Below are positions 1 to 5,104 of a DNA stretch of 6,298 nucleotides, piece after piece. Within the stretch, counting starts at the first letter, position 1. Each line of letters opens with the position of its first letter. The DNA comes from SKLM01 sp050049955 (GTDB lineage: Bacteria > Chloroflexota > Anaerolineae > B4-G1), in NCBI GenBank assembly GCA_050049955.1, contig JASFVG010000281.1:1-6298 (forward strand), read 5' to 3'. The notes beneath the pieces are model-generated. The model saw nothing but the letters and a program-made list of their open reading frames with translations. It did not search any database and had not been told where the DNA came from. Position numbers and translations under genes: made by a program.

Positions 1-1
1 G

Positions 2-1276
2 GCCGCTCTTGACATGGCCGATGCGGGGTTCCCGGTCTACCTGGTGGAGCGAGAGCCCTCCATAGGCGGGCGCATGGCCCAATTGGATAAGACGTTCCCC
101 ACACTGGACTGCTCGTCGTGCATTCTGACGCCTAAGATGGTGGATGTGGGCCATCATCACGGCATTGAACTGATGACCTACTCCGAGGTTGATTCGGTCA
201 AGAGGGTTGGGGACGGCTTTCACGTGCGCGTGCGAAAGAAGCCGCGCTACGTCGACTTGGACAGGTGCACCGGTTGCGGAGACTGCGCGGCCGCGTGTCG
301 GATGAAGGGGCGCGTCATCAGTGACTTCGACGAGGGTATCGCCAAGAGGTCGGCCATCTATGTTCCTTTCCCCCAAGCGGTGCCGCTGAAGTATGTGGTG
401 GATGCTGATGCTTGTCTCTACCTGACGCGGGGGAGGTGTGGTCGGACGTTCCTGTGCAAGGACGCGTGCCCTGCCGATGCCATTGATCTCGAGCAAGAGG
501 AGACGTTCGTCGACATCGACGTGAGCGCAATCGTCGTGGCCACAGGTTTCGACGTGATCGATCCGGCGAGCAAGCCAGAGTACGGATATGGGATCTACCC
601 GGAGGTCATGACGGGTCTGGAGTTCGAGCGACTGGCGGATGCGTCCGGCCCGACGAAGGGGCAGATTCTGGTGAACGGCAAAGCGCCGAAGGACGTGGTA
701 TTCATCAAGTGCGTAGGCTCGCGGGACCCGCACACCGGGGTGCCATACTGCTCACGGGTTTGCTGCATGTACACGGCGAAACATGCTCATCTGGTCCGGG
801 ACAGGGTCCCTGAGGCGAACATCACCGTCTTCTATATGGATGTGAGGGCCTTCGGCAAGGGGTATGAGGAGTTCTACGATCGAGTGAAGCACGAGCGCGT
901 GACTTACCGGCGGGGCGAGCCGTCGGAGGTCTATCGCCGGGGCGACAAGCTGGTTGTGCTTGCCGAGGATACAACGCTGGGAGAGCCCGTCGAGGTGGAG
1001 GCAGACCTGGTCGTGCTGGCGACGGCAATCGTGCCCCGCGCTGACACTCAAGACGTAGCTGATCTGCTGAGCGTGGAGCGATGTCCTGAGGGGTTCTTCC
1101 GGGAAGCCAATACCAAGCTGCGCCCCGTGGATACGAATGTGGAGGGCGTGTTTGTGGCAGGTTGCTGCCAGGGACCCAAGGATATCCCCGATACGGTCGC
1201 TGAGGCGAAAGCAGCCGCTTCCTCGGCGCTGCGGGTGCTCGTTCGCGCAGGAGAGGCTGTGCGTCGCTGCGCTTAG
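2..1276 (+). CDS. hdrA: HdrA-like FAD/iron-sulfur protein, 5'-truncated (HdrA-I)
   Basis: This is the flavin subunit of a heterodisulfide-reductase-type complex, a cytoplasmic electron hub. The frame is open from base 2 and aligns with HdrA-II from its residue 158, just after the FAD GxGxxG, so about 157 N-terminal residues lie upstream. The ATG at 14 is internal. Numbering from that Met: CSSC at 33-36; an inserted ferredoxin at about 80-165 with C85, C88, C91, C95 and then C134, C142, C148, C152; the reductase-domain Cys set C233, C246, C250, C251; FGKG at 280-283, a lysine region that in HdrA lies near the flavin; and a GCCQGPKDIPDT segment at 383-394 typical of the family. It stops soon after this, with no C-terminal ferredoxin such as HdrA-II has. 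The next ribosome site follows at once, so no broken remnant is visible. A stand-alone pyridine nucleotide-disulfide oxidoreductase is unlikely given the inserted ferredoxin. Confidence 0.93.
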   Translation, partial: AALDMADAGFPVYLVEREPSIGGRMAQLDKTFPTLDCSSCILTPKMVDVGHHHGIELMTYSEVDSVKRVGDGFHVRVRKKPRYVDLDRCTGCGDCAAACRMKGRVISDFDEGIAKRSAIYVPFPQAVPLKYVVDADACLYLTRGRCGRTFLCKDACPADAIDLEQEETFVDIDVSAIVVATGFDVIDPASKPEYGYGIYPEVMTGLEFERLADASGPTKGQILVNGKAPKDVVFIKCVGSRDPHTGVPYCSRVCCMYTAKHAHLVRDRVPEANITVFYMDVRAFGKGYEEFYDRVKHERVTYRRGEPSEVYRRGDKLVVLAEDTTLGEPVEVEADLVVLATAIVPRADTQDVADLLSVERCPEGFFREANTKLRPVDTNVEGVFVAGCCQGPKDIPDTVAEAKAAASSALRVLVRAGEAVRRCA

Positions 1277-1293
1277 GCGGTAGGGAGAACGGA

Positions 1294-2433
1294 ATGGCAT
1301 TGAAGACGGCAAAGATAGCCGAACAGCTCGAGCTCTTCGGCTGCATTCAATGCGGGAAGTGCACCGGAGGTTGCCCGGTGGCGCGCAAGACAACGCTCAA
1401 CATCCGCAGCTTGATCTACCACATGCTGGTCGATGCCAACGTGGATGTCAAGTCCCACGAGGAGCTTTGGGATTGCACGGCTTGCTTCACCTGTGTCGAG
1501 CGGTGCCCCAAGGATGTGGAACCGGCTGAGCTGATCATCACCCTGCGAGGAGAGTTGGTGGAAAGCGGTCGGGTCCCGGAGACCATCGGTACGGCCTTGA
1601 TGGGCATTTTCCGCCAGGGCAATCCCAGCGGCATGGCACGTCAAGATAGGGAGCTGTGGGCGGAGGGCATGGAGCCGAGGCTGGAGCAGGCGAAGCAGGC
1701 TGCTCAGGAAGGGTGCGACCTGCTCTACTTCGTTGGGTGCATACCCTCGTATGACCAGCGGGTGCAGCCCGTCGCCCGCGCCCTGATGAGGGCGTTTGGC
1801 GAGGCCGGGCTGAACGTCGGTACCCTGGGCACGGAGGAGTCCTGCTGCGGGAACGAAGTGCGACGGATGGGCGAGGTTGGTCTGTTTGAGATGCTGGTTG
1901 AGGAGAATGGGGAGCTGCTTCGCAGCGTGGGGCCGCAGCAGTTGGTCACCACGTCGCCACACTGTTTCAATACCTTTAGGAACGAGTACGGTCTGGATGA
2001 CCTGGAGGTCGTGCACTATACGCAGCTCGTAGCAGGTCTGATTGAGCAAGGCAAACTGACGCTGAAGGGTGAGATTGACAAGACCGTCACCTACCATGAT
2101 CCGTGTTTCCTGGGGAAGCAGAACAAAGTCTTCGATGAGCCCCGCGCGATCATTGAGGCCATCCCCGGAGTCAAACTGGTGGAGATGGATCGCAACCGAG
2201 AGCGGAGCCTGTGCTGCGAGGGCGGTGGTGGCCGGATGTGGGTCGAGGGTACGAATCTCGAGGAGAGGCTAGCTTCTCAGCGCGTGCAGGACGCCGCTGC
2301 GACTGGCGCGGAGGTTCTCGCGGTAGCGTGTCCTTTCTGCCTCCTAACCCTCGAGGATGCTGTCAAGGTGCAGGGGCTCGATGACCAGCTGCAAGTTATG
2401 GATATCATGGAGTTGGTGGACCTGGCGTTGTGA
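1294..2433 (+). CDS. HdrD-like iron-sulfur protein (HdrC-HdrB fusion type)
   Basis: The 379-aa product is probably the disulfide- or thiol-reducing, or other electron-acceptor, subunit working with HdrA. N-terminal HdrC-like part: two [4Fe-4S] motifs, C17-C20-C23-C27 and C61-C64-C67-C71. C-terminal HdrB-like part: two CCG regions. The first is C149, C184-C185, C224, with Ser221 where the first Cys of CX2C would normally be. The second is complete: C271, C307-C308, C346, C349. In HdrB such motifs hold noncubane [4Fe-4S] clusters. I see no membrane segment, so it is probably soluble, unlike the HdrDE pair that sits on the membrane. The start is well supported by AGGGAGA at 1282-1288, and only 17 nt separate it from HdrA-I, so the two are co-transcribed. 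GlpC, GlcF and LutA-like proteins share this fold, but the HdrA neighbours favour an Hdr role. The true substrate is unknown; bacteria lack CoM-S-S-CoB, so the name is by homology. Confidence 0.9.
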   Translation: MALKTAKIAEQLELFGCIQCGKCTGGCPVARKTTLNIRSLIYHMLVDANVDVKSHEELWDCTACFTCVERCPKDVEPAELIITLRGELVESGRVPETIGTALMGIFRQGNPSGMARQDRELWAEGMEPRLEQAKQAAQEGCDLLYFVGCIPSYDQRVQPVARALMRAFGEAGLNVGTLGTEESCCGNEVRRMGEVGLFEMLVEENGELLRSVGPQQLVTTSPHCFNTFRNEYGLDDLEVVHYTQLVAGLIEQGKLTLKGEIDKTVTYHDPCFLGKQNKVFDEPRAIIEAIPGVKLVEMDRNRERSLCCEGGGGRMWVEGTNLEERLASQRVQDAAATGAEVLAVACPFCLLTLEDAVKVQGLDDQLQVMDIMELVDLAL

Positions 2434-2581
2434 GAGGATTGGAGGTGGTAGGCGTCAAGGCTGGTGGTTCGAGGTTCGCTGCGAGGGAGCGAGCGTTCGA
2501 GGTCGAGCGCTTCTGCACACCGCATGCCGCGTGGTGCGTGCATCGACGTTGCTCAGGCCTCTCCATCGATAGGATCGAGGT
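2434..2581 (+). other. 148-nt intergenic leader between HdrD-like gene and HdrA-II
   Basis: This gap is much longer than the 17 nt upstream of the HdrD-like gene. I see no credible small gene. It holds a hairpin with stem 2492-2499 / 2504-2511 (8 bp, one G-U pair, 4-nt loop), then a weaker bulged hairpin spanning 2514-2542. No T-run follows either, so neither looks like an intrinsic terminator. The 7-mer TCGAGGT occurs three times (2469-2475, 2497-2503, 2575-2581), the last just before the start codon of HdrA-II. It could be an mRNA processing or attenuation region, or simply spacer. I see no convincing -35/-10 pair. Confidence 0.4.
2571..2580 (+). promoter_or_regulatory. Ribosome binding site for HdrA-II
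   Basis: AGGA at 2571-2574 lies 7 nt before the ATG at 2582, and GAGG at 2577-2580 lies 10 nt before an in-frame GTG at 2591. Both starts are possible. HdrA proteins usually begin just before the RIGVYICHCG-like segment, which either start gives. ATG is preferred because it is the stronger codon and has a well spaced AGGA. Confidence 0.5.
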
Positions 2582-4375
2582 ATGGAAGTAGTGCCTCGTA
2601 TCGGTGTATACATCTGCCACTGCGGTGTCAATATCGCAGCCACGGTGGACGTGGAGGCCGTTGCTGCGACTGCAGGACAACTGCCCGGCGTCGTGGTGGC
2701 CCGGGACTACACCTATATGTGCTCTGATCCGGGCCAGGCCTTGATCCGACAGGATATCCGTGACCACGGTCTGAACAGGGTCGTGGTGGCGTCTTGCTCG
2801 CCGCGCATGCACGAACCGACCTTCCGAGCAGCCGCACAGCAAGAGGGCCTAAACCCTTACCAGGTGGAGATGGCCAACATCCGCGAGCAATGCTCGTGGG
2901 TCCACAGAGACCAGGCGAAGGCAACTGAGAAGGCTGGGCTGCTCATTGCCTCAGCCGTGGCGAAGGCAGCGCGCCTGCAGGCTTTGGAGGAGCGCGAGGT
3001 GGACGTTACCCCCGGAGTGGTTGTGATCGGGGGAGGCATCGCCGGAATGGCGGCGGCTCTAGACGTAGCCGAGACTGGCTTCCCCACCTACCTGGTGGAG
3101 CGCGAGGATCGTCTGGGTGGCCGCCTGAGGGACCTGAACCGGACATTCCCCACGATGGAGCCGGTGCCGGAGCTGCTGGGGCCTATGGTTGAGCGAGTCC
3201 AAGCGCACCCAGATATCACCGTCTTCCTCCGTAGCGAGGTGACGCAGGTCGATGGCTACGTGGGCAACTTCCAGGTGACCATCCGTGAGCGGATTGACGG
3301 GCGGATGTCGCTTCGCCTAGTCGCGGAGAAGGACACCGCGGGATTGACTGACCCGCACGGACGGTCCGACGACTCTACGCGCACCACGACTGTGGAGGCA
3401 GGTGCGATCATCGTAGCCACAGGGTATGACGTGTTCGATCCAGACCGTAAGCCAGAGCTTGGATACCGTGAGTACGCCAACGTGATCACCTCGCTGGAGA
3501 TGGAGGGCCTTCTCGCTTCGGGCGATCTAGCGTTGAACGGGCGTACCCCACAGCGCGTGGCGTTCATCCAGTGCGTGGGTTCGCGGGATGTCCGACTCGG
3601 CAACGCGTATTGCTCGAGGGTCTGTTGCCTGTACACGGCCAAGCAGGCACGGCTGGTGCGTGAGATGCTGCCGGAAGCTGAGGTGTCGGTTTTCTACATT
3701 GACGTGCGCACGTTTGGGAAGGGCGCCGAGGAGTTCTACGACGAAGCCCGGAGCCTGGGCGTTCGCTATCGGCGGGGCAATGTCTCGGAAATCTACCGCC
3801 GGCGGAGCGACCCGGATGGGCAGGTGTCGCTTCGCTTACTCGCGGAGGACACGCTACTGGGCCAGCCGATAGAATTCGAGGCGGATCTGGTTGTCCTGGC
3901 GGTGGGGATGGAGCCCCGGGCAGGCGCTGGAGAGGTTTCGCAACTGCTCAAGCTGCCTCGCTCCCCCGACGGGTTCTTCCTGGAGGCCCATCCGAAGCTT
4001 CGGCCAGTGGACACAGCCATGGACGGGGTTTTCCTGGCCGGCTGTTGTCAGGGGCCCAAAGACATTCCCGACACTGTTGCCCAGGCAAAGGCAGCAGCCT
4101 CTTCGGCGCTCATACCGCTGGTTCGGGGCTCGGTACCTGTGGAGTCGGCCACCGCTGTGGTGAGCGAGGAGGTTTGCGCGGGCTGTGGCATGTGCGTGGA
4201 CGTCTGCCCCTACGACGCGCCAGCGCTCGACCCGGTGTGGAACGTATCTCGCATCAACCCCGTGCTCTGCAAGGCTTGCGGCGCATGCGCCGTGACCTGT
4301 CCGTCGAAGGCGATCCGGCTGCAGCACTACACCGCCGAGCAGGTCATGGCGCAGGTAGACGCGCTGGTGGGCTGA
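2582..4375 (+). CDS. hdrA: HdrA-like FAD/iron-sulfur protein, complete (HdrA-II)
   Basis: The 597-aa product is a flavin electron hub of a heterodisulfide-reductase-type complex. Domains: an HdrA N-terminal domain, about 1-140, with C12, C14, C47, C72 and C104, the usual cluster-bearing region; a thioredoxin-reductase-like FAD domain with GGGIAG at 150-155; the Cys set C331, C344, C348, C349; FGKG at 378-381; GCCQGPKDIPDT at 487-498; and a C-terminal two-cluster ferredoxin with C532-C535-C538-C542 and C563-C566-C569-C573. In methanogen HdrA the C-terminal ferredoxin is the entry from MvhD, and mvhD is the next gene. Oddity: the ferredoxin usually inserted in the FAD domain is absent. Residues about 236-272 form a Cys-free linker instead, and the CSSC of HdrA-I is Pro194...Glu197. 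Paired with HdrA-I, the two supply one full domain set between them. Confidence 0.94.
   Translation: MEVVPRIGVYICHCGVNIAATVDVEAVAATAGQLPGVVVARDYTYMCSDPGQALIRQDIRDHGLNRVVVASCSPRMHEPTFRAAAQQEGLNPYQVEMANIREQCSWVHRDQAKATEKAGLLIASAVAKAARLQALEEREVDVTPGVVVIGGGIAGMAAALDVAETGFPTYLVEREDRLGGRLRDLNRTFPTMEPVPELLGPMVERVQAHPDITVFLRSEVTQVDGYVGNFQVTIRERIDGRMSLRLVAEKDTAGLTDPHGRSDDSTRTTTVEAGAIIVATGYDVFDPDRKPELGYREYANVITSLEMEGLLASGDLALNGRTPQRVAFIQCVGSRDVRLGNAYCSRVCCLYTAKQARLVREMLPEAEVSVFYIDVRTFGKGAEEFYDEARSLGVRYRRGNVSEIYRRRSDPDGQVSLRLLAEDTLLGQPIEFEADLVVLAVGMEPRAGAGEVSQLLKLPRSPDGFFLEAHPKLRPVDTAMDGVFLAGCCQGPKDIPDTVAQAKAAASSALIPLVRGSVPVESATAVVSEEVCAGCGMCVDVCPYDAPALDPVWNVSRINPVLCKACGACAVTCPSKAIRLQHYTAEQVMAQVDALVG
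3306..3328 (+). repeat. Internal direct repeat, copy 1, in HdrA-II linker
   Basis: These 23 nt match 3825-3847 at 21 positions in the same reading frame (SLRLVAE here, SLRLLAE there). This copy sits in the Cys-free linker that replaces the inserted ferredoxin. The second copy is a reductase-domain strand that also has a counterpart in HdrA-I (KLVVLAEDTTLG). Either a segment was copied when the ferredoxin was lost, or two beta strands converged. Confidence 0.5.
3825..3847 (+). repeat. Internal direct repeat, copy 2, in HdrA-II reductase domain
   Basis: Partner of 3306-3328, with two mismatches over 23 nt. It encodes SLRLLAE followed by DTLLG, a segment conserved in HdrA-I at the same place, so this is the ancestral copy if a duplication occurred. 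Confidence 0.5.
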
Positions 4376-4396
4376 AGCCACTGCGCGGGCTGAAGC
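4369..4396 (+). repeat. Short tandem-like duplication across the HdrA-II stop
   Basis: The 10-mer GGGCTGAAGC occurs at 4369-4378 and again at 4387-4396. The first copy includes the stop codon of HdrA-II (TGA, 4373-4375). It is probably a small local duplication in the 77-nt gap before mvhD. That gap shows no hairpin of note. Confidence 0.4.
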
Positions 4397-4452
4397 ATCC
4401 ACGAGGCGACCGTTTCGAGTCACAGATTCAGCACAGGTAGGGAGAGAGGTAA

Positions 4453-4893
4453 ATGAGTGTCGGGGGGATGGACGAGCAGTTTGAGCCCAAGATCGTGGCT
4501 TTTCTCTGTAACTGGTGTACCTACACCGGGGCTGATCTAGCAGGGACGTCACGCATCCAGTATCCGCCCAATGTGCGGATCATTCGGTTGATGTGTTCAG
4601 GGTCGGTTGACCCGACGTATGTGCTCAAGCCGCTGCTGGACGGGGCAGACGGTGTACTCATTGGCGGCTGCCATCCTGGCGACTGTCACTATCAGTCGGG
4701 GAACTACAAGGCACGCCGGCGCGTTATCGCGCTCAAGCAAATCCTGAAGAACGCCGGCGTCGAAGAGGATCGCGTATGGCTGCGCTGGATCTCCGCATCG
4801 GAGGGGCAGCGGTTCGCCGACACGGTGACCGAGATGACAGCGTTCCTGAGGGAACGAGGACCGAACCCGATGCGGCAGCAGTGGGCTGTCTAG
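4453..4893 (+). CDS. mvhD: MvhD-type [2Fe-2S] electron-transfer subunit
   Basis: The 146-aa product is the MvhD/FlpD family, which connects a dehydrogenase or hydrogenase to HdrA through a [2Fe-2S] cluster. The family's five cysteines are present: C19 and C22 (CNWC), C48 (MCSG), C73 and C78 (GGCHPGDCHY). The NWCTY and GSVDP segments and the Y-GNYKA stretch are also typical. Length fits the stand-alone family. The start is fixed by a strong site, AGGGAGAGAGG at 4439-4449, 3 nt before ATG. The position right after HdrA-II, whose C-terminal ferredoxin is the expected partner, supports docking there. No mvhA/mvhG hydrogenase genes are seen, so the electron source is probably the next gene product or something downstream. 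In some relatives this domain is fused to HdrA or to QmoB; here it is separate. Confidence 0.95.
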   Translation: MSVGGMDEQFEPKIVAFLCNWCTYTGADLAGTSRIQYPPNVRIIRLMCSGSVDPTYVLKPLLDGADGVLIGGCHPGDCHYQSGNYKARRRVIALKQILKNAGVEEDRVWLRWISASEGQRFADTVTEMTAFLRERGPNPMRQQWAV

Positions 4894-4937
4894 CCTGGCG
4901 AATACAGGGGATAAGCTGACCGGGGCATTGACGTGAC

Positions 4938-4966
4938 GGCGGGCGGCCCAACTTCGTTGGGCTGGA
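4938..4966 (+). repeat. REP-like palindromic repeat, intergenic copy
   Basis: This 29-nt unit matches 5504-5532 at 28 of 29 positions, and flanks on both sides diverge. Its core GCCCAACTTCGTTGGGC (4946-4962) is a perfect inverted repeat: a 7-bp stem with a TTC loop. The form suggests a dispersed short palindromic element. In RNA it would fold as a hairpin between mvhD and the next gene and might affect mRNA stability. Confidence 0.7.
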
Positions 4967-5035
4967 GTGGGCAGGTGGACTGTATCGCGCGATGAGATGA
5001 CCGAAGCCCCAAGTCTGCACTGAGGGGATGGCAGG

Positions 5036-5050
5036 GAACTCCGAGAGTTC
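5036..5050 (+). other. Small perfect hairpin
   Basis: GAACTC at 5036-5041 pairs with GAGTTC at 5045-5050 around a 3-nt loop. It lies 55 nt upstream of the next start codon and has no T-run. It may be chance. Confidence 0.3.
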
Positions 5051-5092
5051 GACAAGCGCACCCGTGAACTGGCAAGGATGGGCTCCAGGCCC

Positions 5093-5100
5093 AGGGGAGA
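5093..5100 (+). promoter_or_regulatory. Ribosome binding site that sets the start of the FdhB/FrhB-like gene
   Basis: AGGGGAGA lies 4 nt before the ATG at 5105. The upstream in-frame ATG at 5078 has only weak purine signal before it (GGCAAGG), and the residues it would add (MGSRPRGEV) look like translated leader. The start at 5105 is therefore preferred. Confidence 0.75.
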
Positions 5101-5104
5101 AGTG

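Larger units (their letters stand above)
4894..5104 (+). other. 211-nt intergenic region upstream of FdhB/FrhB-like gene
   Basis: No credible gene is present. It contains a palindrome-bearing 29-nt repeat (4938-4966), a perfect 6-bp hairpin (5036-5050), and a 5-bp hairpin, TGGGC 5079-5083 with GCCCA 5089-5093, that touches the ribosome site of the next gene. A TTGACG at 4928-4933 has no suitable -10 partner. There is no T-tract, so no terminator call is made. Confidence 0.4.

Noticed and set aside
14..16. ATG at 14 as the real start of HdrA-I
   Set aside because: The codons before it (A-A-L-D) continue the same alignment to HdrA-II residues 158-161, just after the FAD motif, so the gene runs in from upstream.
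752..1393. Minus-strand open frame opposite HdrA-I
   Set aside because: No family motifs, crosses a gene junction, and is explained as a shadow of HdrA-I coding.
1273..2097. Long minus-strand open frame opposite the HdrD-like gene
   Set aside because: The plus strand here is a clear iron-sulfur protein; the antisense frame has no recognisable motifs and reflects GC-rich codon use.
2492..2542. Intrinsic terminator after the HdrD-like gene
   Set aside because: The hairpins are not followed by a T-run, and the next gene belongs to the same complex.
2..4375. QmoABC complex
   Set aside because: Two HdrA-like proteins fit superficially, but no membrane QmoC is seen, MvhD is separate rather than fused, and an HdrD-like CCG protein lies between them.
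3854..4552. Minus-strand open frame across the end of HdrA-II and start of mvhD
   Set aside because: Overlaps two well-supported genes and has no recognisable domain.
4928..4933. TTGACG as a -35 promoter box
   Set aside because: No -10-like sequence at 16-18 nt downstream.
5078..5080. ATG at 5078 as start of the FdhB/FrhB-like gene
   Set aside because: Only a weak ribosome signal precedes it, and it sits within a hairpin; ATG at 5105 has AGGGGAGA at proper spacing.
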